NCBI GenBank assembly: GCA_946410125.1
Contig: CAMJZF010000012.1
Span: forward strand, 1-38,391
Direction of reading: 5' to 3'
DNA: 38,391 nt
From: an uncultured Prevotellaceae bacterium
GTDB taxonomy: Bacteria > Bacteroidota > Bacteroidia > Bacteroidales > Muribaculaceae
The notes under the pieces were generated by a model that was not told the origin of the DNA, made no database searches, and saw only the letters and a program-made list of their open reading frames with translations. Position 1 is the first letter of the stretch; the number at the start of each line of letters is the position of its first letter. Positions 8,638 through 16,655 of the stretch are shown in pieces. Both the position numbers and the translations under genes were made by a program.

Positions 8638-8649
8638 TCAATTTATGTT

Positions 8650-9498
8650 ATGAAGAATTTTACACGATCACGACATATAGCCCTTGCGATAGCCATGCTG
8701 GCAGTGACAGTCGTGGCGATGAATGCCGGAATTCCACCTCAGCCCAAGAACGCCAACGAACTCGTCTACGACTACGCGCATGTTATTGACAGTGCCAACC
8801 TTGCCGTCATCAACGACTCGCTCCAGAGCCTGTACCGTTACAACAAGTCGCAAGTTGTGGTTATGACAGTAGAGTCGCTCGACGGCATGGAGATTGCCGA
8901 CTTTTGCCAGCAAGTTTTTCATGAGTGGGGAATTGGCGACAAGAAAACCAACAACGGTGTGCTTATAGTTGTCAAGCCAAAGACCCAGTCAAGCAAGGGA
9001 CGGGTGCGCATCCACACCGGCTACGGAGCCGAAGGGGTGTTGCCCGACTTGCTGTGCAAGATGATAGAGACCGACTCGATGATTCCCGCATTTAAGGAGA
9101 ACGACTATGGCTTAGCAATACGCAAGGCCGTAAACCTTATCACTCCCGCCATGAAAGGCGAGTATCCGCAAGAGGTTGACACCTTTTTGAAAGAGAAAGA
9201 AAAGGAAAGGGAATCTAATGCACGTCTTGCCGTGATTCTTTACTCTATCATCTACTTACTGCTGTGTAGCCTCATTTGGTACTGCTTCTTCATGCCCACC
9301 AAAAAAGACTGGTACTCTATCATGGCTTCGCCAATTATTGCAGCAATGACTGCCACATCGTCTTCTTCAAGGCGCTCCAGTGGCTCCAGCTGGAGCTCAG
9401 GCTCAAGTTCCAGTGGTTGGAGCTCAAGTTCCAGTTCAAGTTCCAGCAGTTGGGGCGGCGGCTCAAGTGGTGGCGGCGGTGCCAGCAGTTCGTGGTAA
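8650..9498 (+). CDS. TPM-domain (YgcG-type) exported membrane protein with Ser/Gly tail
   Basis: 282 aa. Signal peptide at residues 1-27 (AIAMLAVTVVAMNAG), then a TPM domain (about 35-175) with the family motifs ELVYDYAHVID, QVVVMTVESLDG, FHEWGIGDKKTNNGVLIVV and RVRIHTGYGAEGVLPD. A transmembrane helix follows at about 190-213 (AVILYSIIYLLLCSLIWYCF), then 'FFMPTKKDWY', a Ser-rich stretch and the tail SSWGGGSSGGGGASSSW, a typical TPM-protein ending. TPM proteins are linked to membrane-protein maintenance (photosystem II repair in plants); the bacterial role is unclear. The last 90 residues share a module with the next gene. The tail-coding DNA (about 9360-9450) is internally repetitive. Confidence 0.88.
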   Translation: MKNFTRSRHIALAIAMLAVTVVAMNAGIPPQPKNANELVYDYAHVIDSANLAVINDSLQSLYRYNKSQVVVMTVESLDGMEIADFCQQVFHEWGIGDKKTNNGVLIVVKPKTQSSKGRVRIHTGYGAEGVLPDLLCKMIETDSMIPAFKENDYGLAIRKAVNLITPAMKGEYPQEVDTFLKEKEKERESNARLAVILYSIIYLLLCSLIWYCFFMPTKKDWYSIMASPIIAAMTATSSSSRRSSGSSWSSGSSSSGWSSSSSSSSSSWGGGSSGGGGASSSW

Positions 9499-9522
9499 TG
9501 ACTCTATTCAACTATATCAATC

Positions 9523-10529
9523 ATGGAATATTATATTGCCTCTATAGGGGGTCAGAAAAAAGGACCTTTCAAGAAAAATGAGCTGCTCGCCAACGGTCTC
9601 ACCGGCAACATGCTTGTGTGGAGGCCTGGCATGAGCCAATGGATGACAGCCAATGCTGTGCCCGAGCTTGCCAGTTTGTTTGTCACTCAAGACATCCCTC
9701 CACTGCCCAAGACACCTAAGCAGCCAAGCCCGTTGCAACAAGAGATTGAGAAATCAAAGCATGAGATTGAAGAACTGCGCAGGAAAGCAACCGAGATTGA
9801 CAACGATAATCTTGAGAGCCTGATTCAAAAGCCCATTAAATTTGAAGCAAAGACCAAATATGATTTCCCTTGCCCCACATGGATCAAGGAGACATTGATG
9901 GTGCTTGCATGCGTGGCAGGTCATTTCCTGTTAGGCATCACGGGCATCACCACATTCTTTTACATCTTTTTCGACATTATTGGTTCTTTCTCTGTTTTAT
10001 AGCACTTGTTATTGGGTTCAAAATCAGAAACTTGAATAGCCTATCTTACCTGCAGGGGACTCCATCACGCGAAAAAGGCGACAAGTTGGCACGCACCAAC
10101 GGCTGGCTGGTAAGCATTACCACATTGATTGGAGTAATAATTATTCTGGTTCAGTCGGGCTTAGATATGTTTAGCGAAGGCATGGAAACCGGTATCACTT
10201 ATGTTATCATCTACCTCCTCATGATGGGGATTCTATGGTATCATTTTTTCAAACCCACTAAGCTTGACAACTATCCGCTTAAATCATCACCCACTTTATT
10301 GACCAACGCCAAACAGAAAAAGCTTGAGGATGCCGACCAACGGCGATGGCAAAGGGAAATGCGTCAGCATGGATTCAGGCCAACCAATGGTGAAGACAGC
10401 GACGATTTTGACCTCGACGACTACGACAGTGACGATTATGACAACGACTACGACAGCGACGACTACGACAGCGACAGTGACTGGGGCGGAGGCGACAGTG
10501 GTGGCGGAGGGTCCGACAGCGATTGGTAA
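9523..10529 (+). pseudogene. Second GYF_2-domain membrane protein, disrupted by a one-base frameshift
   Basis: The frame starts with MEYYIASIGGQKKGPFKKNE, a GYF_2 domain close to that of the first cassette gene, and stops at TAG 10000-10002 inside a membrane helix. Alignment with the paralogue continues without a gap in the -1 frame (FIALVIGFKIRNLNSLSY). Adding one T to the T4 run at 9995-9998 restores a 335-residue protein whose helix length equals the paralogue's. The downstream part has a helix (VIIYLLMMGILWYHFF), KPTKLDNY, an Asp/Ser/Tyr acidic repeat and a tail SDWGGGDSGGGGSDSDW, mirroring the TPM neighbour. It could be a genuine mutation or a sequencing or assembly error. The lack of a slippery heptamer argues against programmed frameshifting. 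Confidence 0.8.
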
Positions 10530-10534
10530 AGACT

Positions 10535-11473
10535 ATGAAACACACTATAATACACATCATTTCAGCAATAGCCATAATAATGGCTAACGTGCAATGCAGC
10601 AAAGAAGACCCTGCATTTAATTTCGACACAACCGACTTACCTCCCAAGCATGAACTGCCAGTGGGAAAGGGAAAGCTGAAAGTGCTTGCCATTGGCAACT
10701 CATTTGTCGACAACCCAATGGCTTACTTCAACGACATTGTGCTTGCTTCGGGAATTGACATCAACAGCCTTTGCCTCTATTCGGCTGTTACCCCCAGCTC
10801 GTCGCTAAAATATTGGGCCGACAATTTAGCCGACGGAGAAAATGTGACTATCAATCGGTGTGCCGGACTTATCGACATGCCAGTAACTCAAGCTCCGTTA
10901 AGAGAGATTCTCAAACAAGACTGGGACGTGGTGACTGTGCAACAACTGTCTAACTTGTCGCAAGATGCAAAAAAACTTTCAAAACATCTGCCATACCTCG
11001 TGAGCCAAATTAGAGAGCTCTGCCCTAACAAAGATGTTGTCATAGCCTGGCAAATGGTTTGGAGCGACTGGTATGACGGTTATAGTTATGAGTACACCCT
11101 GAAAAGCTGGGAGAAAATAACCGAGGTGGTAAAAATAACTCCTTACTATGGTGTCGACATGGTAATTCCTACTGGAACTGCCATCCAAAACGCACGCAGC
11201 ACTAATCTCAACACGCCACACGGACTAACGCGCGATGGCAAGCATTTAGGCTATGGCGTTGGACAATATGTGGCGGCATGCACCTGGTTTGAAGCTCTCT
11301 TGGCACCCGTTTTTGGCGTCAGCGTTTTGGGCAACCCTGCGATTCATGAAATCAGCGACTGGGAGAAGTCACACTCACAATTTGAAACATCGGCTGTCAC
11401 CAATCTCAACAGCACTCAGTGTCAGCAATGTGCCGTTGCGGCAGTTGGCAATCCCTATGCCATATCACAATAG
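10535..11473 (+). CDS. DUF4886-type SGNH-hydrolase lipoprotein
   Basis: 312 aa from ATG at 10535, 5 bases after the previous gene; a start 12 bases upstream would overlap it and does not improve the signal. Leader MKHTIIHIISAIAIIMANVQ ends at Cys21 followed by SKED, so it is a probable lipoprotein. 'KVLAIGNSFVDN' carries the nucleophile-containing block I motif (S56). 'VVTVQQLSNLS' and the C-terminal 'TRDGKHLGYGVGQYVAA' supply the Asp/His pair expected of an SGNH hydrolase. Family knowledge: DUF4886 proteins are predicted esterases, often near carbohydrate genes; the substrate here is unknown. It is the fourth gene of the GYF-TPM unit and converges on the DUF2284 gene. Confidence 0.8.
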   Translation: MKHTIIHIISAIAIIMANVQCSKEDPAFNFDTTDLPPKHELPVGKGKLKVLAIGNSFVDNPMAYFNDIVLASGIDINSLCLYSAVTPSSSLKYWADNLADGENVTINRCAGLIDMPVTQAPLREILKQDWDVVTVQQLSNLSQDAKKLSKHLPYLVSQIRELCPNKDVVIAWQMVWSDWYDGYSYEYTLKSWEKITEVVKITPYYGVDMVIPTGTAIQNARSTNLNTPHGLTRDGKHLGYGVGQYVAACTWFEALLAPVFGVSVLGNPAIHEISDWEKSHSQFETSAVTNLNSTQCQQCAVAAVGNPYAISQ

Positions 11474-11499
11474 CACGCAATCATTTATTTAACCCCACT

Positions 11500-12048
11500 T
11501 TATTCATTATAGAAAAGACCACACACCAGGGTGAGGAACTTGGGCATGCGCTTGTCTCGGCTCCATTGAATTTCTATGCCCAACAGCTCTCTTGTCGTCT
11601 TTCCTATGTCAAAACCAAATGCCTCAAGCGACGGACGCACAACCTGTGGATGGCGGCACGGCTCACCATGCAATCGGGCACATGGAGCACCATTGCAATA
11701 AGGGCAGTCGCCCACAAAACCAAATGCCAGCCCTCCTTTCTCACGCTCCATTTCCAGCAATCGCTTATTAACTCTTTCTATCTCAGGGCGCATAAGGCTT
11801 TGGGCTTGAGAGAGCGGCAACTTCTCATCGTGAGGAGTGATTTTCACACCTATTATTTTCACCTTCTCATAAGGCAACAGGTCTTGCAGTGTGTCATGGT
11901 CAAAAGGAGGACATCCCCAACGATTGCCATAGTTTGGGCATTGCTTGCAGCAAGCCTCAAAGGTTGGCACATCACGAAACTCTCGCACATAGCGGTCTCT
12001 ATCGACCACCGCTACTACCTCTTGTACATCATAGTTTTTTTCTTCCAT
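11500..12048 (-). CDS. DUF2284 cysteine-rich predicted metal-binding protein
   Basis: 182 aa from ATG at 12048, chosen because GGAG lies 5 bases before it; an in-frame ATG at 12066 would add six residues (MSHGAT). The motif 'CCKQCPNYGNRWGCPPFDHD' and a second cluster 'GDCPYCNGAPCARLHGEPCRHP' give the eight or so cysteines typical of DUF2284, which are thought to bind Fe-S clusters or metal. 'PSLEAFGFDIGKTTRELLGIE' is the usual end. Cytoplasmic, no membrane segment. Biochemical role not established. It converges with the DUF4886 gene (26-base gap) and has its own promoter at 12106-12136. Confidence 0.85.
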   Translation of the reverse strand: MEEKNYDVQEVVAVVDRDRYVREFRDVPTFEACCKQCPNYGNRWGCPPFDHDTLQDLLPYEKVKIIGVKITPHDEKLPLSQAQSLMRPEIERVNKRLLEMEREKGGLAFGFVGDCPYCNGAPCARLHGEPCRHPQVVRPSLEAFGFDIGKTTRELLGIEIQWSRDKRMPKFLTLVCGLFYNE

Positions 12049-12105
12049 AGTTGCTCCATGTGACATCGTTTAACCCAAATCTTTATGATAGAACAGTTTC
12101 ACTTA

Positions 12106-12136
12106 CAAAGGTAGGAAGAATCCACAACAGCACAAA
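12106..12136 (-). promoter_or_regulatory. Promoter of the DUF2284 gene
   Basis: On the minus strand TTTG (12133-12136) and TACCTTTG (12106-12113) are separated by 19 bases, an exact Bacteroides promoter. The start codon follows about 58 bases after the -7 box (40 for the alternative start). Confidence 0.65.
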
Positions 12137-12428
12137 GCATTTTTAAAAAATTGAAGACATTGTGACATTACTACCCACAAAATAAAAATAATTTGCCGAA
12201 ATAAGTTACAAATTGTAAGCGGAATTTTCAAGCAGCAAGTGGAGAATTCCTGGCTCTCGATTTTTGTTCGAGTTTTTCGGTTTTTTCGTTAATTATCAGA
12301 ACTTCAACTCTAAAATTCATGCAAAACACCAATCGTTAATTTCGTTAACTTTTACATTCTAACTTGGTTAACGACTGTATCTTTTGGTTAAAGGTTATAT
12401 ATTTAATGTTTATTAGAATAATAATTTA

Positions 12429-12436
12429 TAATTTTG
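12429..12436 (+). promoter_or_regulatory. -7 element upstream of the BadF-like gene
   Basis: TAATTTTG fits TAnnTTTG and lies 67 bases before the ATG at 12504. No good TTTG is present at the -33 spacing; the nearest is the TTTTGG at about 12382-12387, too far away. Confidence 0.35.
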
Positions 12437-12503
12437 CAACCGAAATCTACTCCACACATATTTTTATATATAACTTTTTTTCTGATTTAAAGCATAAAAA
12501 TAG

Positions 12504-13373
12504 ATGGCCGCAAGTCAATTTGCCAAAGTAATTGCCGAGAGTTCTTCTACCCACTCTGAATGGAGTCTGGTTGACGGTAACAATGTAGTAGCTCATGCCA
12601 TTATCTCGGGAATCAACCCATATTTTCAAACTCGCAGGGAGATAAGCCATATCATCAGGCTCGAACTTCCTCGCGACTTCTTCAAGCGACGCTGGGAGAA
12701 AGTATACTTCTATGGCGCAGGATGTTCCAACCCTGAGCGCATCAAGATTGTCGAGGCTTCTCTTGTGGCCCAATTCAAGACTCCGGTTGACGTTGAAAGC
12801 GATCTCGTGGGGGCAGCTCACGGACTTCTCCAAAACGAAGCCGGACTGGCTTGCATCTTGGGAACCGGCTCCAACTCATGTTTCTACGACGGAGAGAAAA
12901 TCACCAAGAGTGTAACTGCCGGCGGTTTTATCCTGGGCGATGAGGGCAGTGGCTCGTCGATGGGACGCATCTTCCTTAGCGATGTGCTGAAAAACCTCGC
13001 TCCACGCGAGCTTATAGAGGAGTTCTATGATACCCACAAGATTACCGCAGCCAATGTGATGGATGCCGTTTACAACAACCCTCACGCCAACAACAACCTG
13101 CATGACTATTCGTTCTTCCTTGCCGACCATCTCGACAACGAATACTGCCGCGAGCTTGTAACCAACGAAATCAAGCGATTCTTCGACCGCAACGTGTGCC
13201 AATACGATTACAAGGATTATCCAGTGTGCTTTGTTGGCTCGGTAGCAACACGCTATAGCGAGATTTTGCTTCAAGTGGCTTACAGCTACAATATTAACGT
13301 CAAGAAAATCGTCAGCGACTCCATGCCTGGGCTGGTAGCCTACCACTCTATCACTCTAAAATCGCAACAATAG
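12504..13373 (+). CDS. Divergent BadF/NagK-family ATPase-like protein (MurK paralogue)
   Basis: 289 aa; an in-frame TAG directly before the ATG fixes the start. The middle is close to the MurK at 27187-28029: 'ACILGTGSNSCFYDGEK', 'FILGDEGSGSSMGRIFLSDV', and the C-terminal 'YPVCFVGSVATRY'. It therefore has the ASKHA fold of BadF/NagK sugar kinases. The N-terminal phosphate-1 motif, however, reads AESSSTHSEW where MurK has ADCGSTKIDW: the Asp, Gly, Lys and second Asp are replaced (E12, S14, H17, E19). It may have changed or lost kinase activity, acting as a sensor or regulatory subunit, or use another substrate. It precedes the salvage operon, separated by a 196-base spacer with its own promoter. 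Confidence 0.82.
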   Translation: MAASQFAKVIAESSSTHSEWSLVDGNNVVAHAIISGINPYFQTRREISHIIRLELPRDFFKRRWEKVYFYGAGCSNPERIKIVEASLVAQFKTPVDVESDLVGAAHGLLQNEAGLACILGTGSNSCFYDGEKITKSVTAGGFILGDEGSGSSMGRIFLSDVLKNLAPRELIEEFYDTHKITAANVMDAVYNNPHANNNLHDYSFFLADHLDNEYCRELVTNEIKRFFDRNVCQYDYKDYPVCFVGSVATRYSEILLQVAYSYNINVKKIVSDSMPGLVAYHSITLKSQQ

Positions 13374-13397
13374 TCTAAGACAAAGAGCTCACTTAAT

Positions 13398-13414
13398 AAT
13401 CGCAAGTAGCGATT
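13398..13414 (+). terminator. Weak hairpin after the BadF-like gene
   Basis: AATCGC (13398-13403) and GCGATT (13409-13414) form a 6-bp stem with a 5-base loop, followed by AAAATTTT. The short stem and poor T-run make termination partial at best. Confidence 0.3.
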
Positions 13415-13440
13415 AAAATTTTAGATAATATATTGTTTAT

Positions 13441-13489
13441 TTTCCTAAAAAAGCGTTTATGATTTATAAATAAAATGCTTTTAAGGAAA
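13441..13489. repeat. Long imperfect inverted repeat before the salvage operon promoter
   Basis: The left arm at 13441-13454 (TTTCCTAAAAAAGC) and right arm at 13477-13489 (GCTTTTAAGGAAA) are complementary apart from one substitution and one extra base, with an A/T-rich 22-base loop. It ends 13 bases before the presumed -33 box, so it could be an operator as well as a hairpin. Confidence 0.45.
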
Positions 13490-13501
13490 ATGAACAATTT
13501 T

Positions 13502-13536
13502 TTTGTTTTTTATTCGAAATGTTTGTTGTAAATTTG
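13502..13536 (+). promoter_or_regulatory. Promoter of the peptidoglycan-salvage operon
   Basis: TAAATTTG at 13529-13536 matches TAnnTTTG. TTTG at 13502-13505 lies 23 bases upstream, at the long end of the accepted spacing. The ATG follows 34 bases after the -7 box. No other strong promoter is apparent before 29654. Confidence 0.5.
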
Positions 13537-13569
13537 TAAGTTCAAGTTTTTGCATAACATCTAAACATT

Positions 13570-16500
13570 ATGATAAAGAACAAGAAAACACTACTATTGG
13601 CTTTTGTTGCTGTCGTATTAGGCACCATGCAACTTCAAGCCATCGAGATTACCGAGACACAAAAACAGAGTGTGCAACAAGTAATCGCATCCAATTTGCC
13701 TGCCAACATGGGCATTGGACGACTTAAAGCTAACGCCATCAACATCGTTGAAGACTCCATCAAGGTTGACCTTAGCGAGAACTTTGGCGATGTTCCCTTC
13801 ACCCGCGAGAGCATCGACCGCCTAAAGGGCGACATAAAAAGTGCTTTAGGAGAGGAATTTAACGACAATAAGGTATTCCTCACCATCGCTGGCAACGACA
13901 TCGAGAACTATTTCTCAGAATTTGAGAATTCCTACAAGCGCAAGCACAATGCCTTTATCACGCCTCTTGACGAAAACAAGCTCTACAAGAAAGGATTGAG
14001 CGGCAACATTGTTGCTGTGTGGCCAAGCCATGGATGGTATTTTGAACCCTACCTTAACCGATGGGAATGGCAACGGGCACGCATGTTCCAAACCGTAGAA
14101 GACATGTACACCCACAGCTACATGATTCCGTTCATCATGCCCATGCTTGAAAATGCGGGAGCCTATGTGTGGGATGCTCGCGAACGTGACACACACAACT
14201 TTGGCGCGGTTGTCGACAACGATGGCGGCAACGCGCAGAATGGCTACCACGAGACTAACGGCAGTAAAAAATGGAAAAAAGGTGAAGGCAGCGGTTTTGC
14301 CTATAGCCGCAATGAATATAAAGACTTTGAGAATCCTTTTGAAGAAGGCAGTTATCGAATGATAGATGCCGAGAAAGACAAGAAAAAAGAAGCGACTGCC
14401 GCATGGGACGTCAATATGCCCAAAGCCGGAACCTATGCCATCTATGTAAGCTATAAATCATTGCCAAATAGCGCACATGATGCCACCTATACCATCAACT
14501 CCCTTGCTGGCGCACAGCAGTTCAAGGTCGACCAGTCAATGGCAGGGGGCGTGTGGGTTTATCTTGGCTCTTTCCAGCTTGCCAAGGGCATGAACAAGAA
14601 TGTGGTAACACTGAGCAACCACAGCAGCGACAAGAAAGCAGTCATCACTGCCGACGCCATCAAGGTGGGCGGCGGCAAGGGCAACATCGTGCGAAGAGTA
14701 GCCCTACCCACTCCCGAGAACATAGCCATTGCCGAGAAGAATGAAGACACCAAGTATCTGGGCAAGGAAGGTATCGACTACCAGTATGTAGGCAGTGGCG
14801 ACCACCCCTGGTTCCACCTGGGCTCACGCTACTTCCTGCAATGGTCGGGATTTCCCCACAAGGTTTACTCCACCAGCGACGGCATCAACGACTACGTTGA
14901 CGACTATCGAAGCCGTGGCGAGTGGGTCAACTGGCTTGCCGGAGGCAGCGACGTGTTGCCCAACAAGCCAGGACTTAAAGTTCCTGTTGATGTCTCGTTC
15001 TGCCTGCACACCGATGCCGGAACAACTCCCAACGACGACATCATTGGCACACTGCTCATCTACTGCACAACAAAGAATGGCAAAAAGTTTGGGAAATATG
15101 AGAACGGAACCCCTCGCGAACTTTCACGACAGTTTGCCAACATCGTTTCAACCGAGGTTGTCAATGACATTCGCGCCAAGTATGAGCCAAACTGGACTCG
15201 CCGTGGCATGTGGGACAAGAGCTACTACGAGGCTCGCGTGCCCGAAGTGCCCGCCTTGCTAATGGAGCTGCTCTCACACCAGAATTTTGCCGACATGAAA
15301 TACGGTCTCGACCCTGAGTTCCGTTTCGACGTTAGCCGCTCAATCTACAAGGGCATCGCCAAGTTCATATCCATGCGAGACCACCGCGATTGCGTTATTC
15401 AGCCCCTGCCTGTAAATTCTTTCTCAATCAACAAAGTGAGCGAAAGCCTTTACATGCTTAACTGGGAACCAACTCACGACCCATTATGTTCTAATGCCGA
15501 CGCCAAACAGTACATCGTGCTTGAGCAGGTGGGCATCGACGGCGGCTTCAAGGAGCTGGAAATAGTTGATTCTCCTCGCTACTCGGTGCACATCGATGAC
15601 AACGAGATTCACAGCTATAAAATCATTGCAATGAACGAGGGCGGACGCAGCTTCCCAAGCGAGACGCTAAGCATTGGTGTTGCCAAAAACAGCAAGGGCA
15701 CTGTGATGGTTGTCAACAACTTCACCCGCATCAGTGGTCCCGACTGGTTTGAGGGCGGCAAGATTGCCGGATTCTACGACAACAAAGACCACGGCGTGCC
15801 CTACATGGAGCAAATCAACTATCTGGGCTCGCAGTTTGAATTCCGCCGCCACCTTGAATGGCGCGACGACGACGCTCCAGGATTTGGAGCATGCCGCAGC
15901 AACCACGAGACACAGAACATTGCCGGTAACACTTTCAACTATCCAACAATGCACGGTGCCGCAATCATGAAAGCTGGCTATTCTTTTGTTTCAAGCAGCG
16001 CCAAGGCGATTGAGAATGGGAGTGTCGACCTCAGCAACTACTGCACTATCGACATGATTATGGGCAAGCAGAAAGAGATTCCTACCGGGCGCGGCGTTAA
16101 GCCATCACGTTTCAAAGCACTCACTGTTGGACTAATGGACGCTCTCACGGGCTATACGCGTGCCGGAGGCAACGTGCTCATGACGGGTGCCTACGTTGCA
16201 AGCGACATTTGGGACAAGGACAAACCGGCACAAAACGAGATGAACTTTGCCAAGAACGTGATGGGCTACACATGGGTTGATGGCCGCGCCACTCTTATGG
16301 GCGAGGTTTACAGCGTGCCCTCAAGCCTCAAGATAAGCGATGGCATGGGCCGCCTCTCATTCTACAACACCCTGAACAGCGATTTCTATGCCGTTGAATC
16401 GCCCGATGCCATCAAGGCAAGCGACGAGCGTGGCGCTACTATCCTGCGCTACAGCGAGAACAACATTCCTGCCGGAATTGCATCAAGTCGTAACGGTTAC

Positions 16501-16599
16501 AAGACTGTAGTTGTTGGATTCCCATTTGAGACCATTAAGAGTGAAACCGAGCGCGATACCTTTATGCAACGCGTACTCGATTTCTTCGAGAACAAATAG
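13570..16599 (+). CDS. Exported N-acetylmuramoyl-L-alanine amidase-like protein with golvesin-like insert
   Basis: 1009 aa. Signal peptide 1-24 (LLLAFVAVVLGTMQLQA). Residues 30-115 form a small alpha/beta domain. An Amidase_3-like core is split in two: part one (about 145-215) has VWPSHGWYFE with H154 and a nearby acidic ligand candidate (E177); part two (about 395-590) has CLHTDAG (H480) and LLMELLSHQN (E566), matching the zinc and catalytic positions. A golvesin C-terminal-like beta domain (about 275-370) lies between them. A fibronectin III-like domain (about 600-695) and a 300-residue Rossmann/GATase-like end follow. Expected role: removing stem peptides from glycan strands outside the inner membrane. 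Relatives are often labelled 'xanthan lyase', which the sequence does not support. First gene of the salvage operon. Confidence 0.82.
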   Translation: MIKNKKTLLLAFVAVVLGTMQLQAIEITETQKQSVQQVIASNLPANMGIGRLKANAINIVEDSIKVDLSENFGDVPFTRESIDRLKGDIKSALGEEFNDNKVFLTIAGNDIENYFSEFENSYKRKHNAFITPLDENKLYKKGLSGNIVAVWPSHGWYFEPYLNRWEWQRARMFQTVEDMYTHSYMIPFIMPMLENAGAYVWDARERDTHNFGAVVDNDGGNAQNGYHETNGSKKWKKGEGSGFAYSRNEYKDFENPFEEGSYRMIDAEKDKKKEATAAWDVNMPKAGTYAIYVSYKSLPNSAHDATYTINSLAGAQQFKVDQSMAGGVWVYLGSFQLAKGMNKNVVTLSNHSSDKKAVITADAIKVGGGKGNIVRRVALPTPENIAIAEKNEDTKYLGKEGIDYQYVGSGDHPWFHLGSRYFLQWSGFPHKVYSTSDGINDYVDDYRSRGEWVNWLAGGSDVLPNKPGLKVPVDVSFCLHTDAGTTPNDDIIGTLLIYCTTKNGKKFGKYENGTPRELSRQFANIVSTEVVNDIRAKYEPNWTRRGMWDKSYYEARVPEVPALLMELLSHQNFADMKYGLDPEFRFDVSRSIYKGIAKFISMRDHRDCVIQPLPVNSFSINKVSESLYMLNWEPTHDPLCSNADAKQYIVLEQVGIDGGFKELEIVDSPRYSVHIDDNEIHSYKIIAMNEGGRSFPSETLSIGVAKNSKGTVMVVNNFTRISGPDWFEGGKIAGFYDNKDHGVPYMEQINYLGSQFEFRRHLEWRDDDAPGFGACRSNHETQNIAGNTFNYPTMHGAAIMKAGYSFVSSSAKAIENGSVDLSNYCTIDMIMGKQKEIPTGRGVKPSRFKALTVGLMDALTGYTRAGGNVLMTGAYVASDIWDKDKPAQNEMNFAKNVMGYTWVDGRATLMGEVYSVPSSLKISDGMGRLSFYNTLNSDFYAVESPDAIKASDERGATILRYSENNIPAGIASSRNGYKTVVVGFPFETIKSETERDTFMQRVLDFFENK

Positions 16600-16655
16600 A
16601 CAACTTTCTTTTCCAATTATCAACGCCAATTAAATAATTATAATCATAATACATC

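Larger units (their letters stand above)
12049..12503. other. Gene-free divergent intergenic region
   Basis: About 455 A/T-rich bases with no credible coding frame. It contains the DUF2284 promoter on the left and, towards the right, a TAnnTTTG element (TAATTTTG, 12429-12436) suitable for the BadF-like gene. Between them are four copies of CGTTAA: 12287-12292, 12334-12339, 12343-12348 on plus, and one inverted within 12368-12373. Confidence 0.55.

Noticed and set aside
9990-10002. Programmed -1 frameshift in the second GYF_2 gene
   Set aside because: The site TCT-GTT-TTA-TAG has no X-XXY-YYZ heptamer and I see no obvious stimulatory hairpin right after it; a lost T in a homopolymer is simpler.
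12256-12277. A CTCGA/TCGAG hairpin followed by T-runs as a terminator
   Set aside because: The stem is only 5 bp, and no gene ends upstream of it on that strand apart from the DUF4886 gene some 780 bases away.
13570-16599. Naming the 1009-residue protein a xanthan lyase
   Set aside because: No polysaccharide lyase motif is visible; the histidine and glutamate motifs fit an amidase, and the golvesin-like insert explains that common label.
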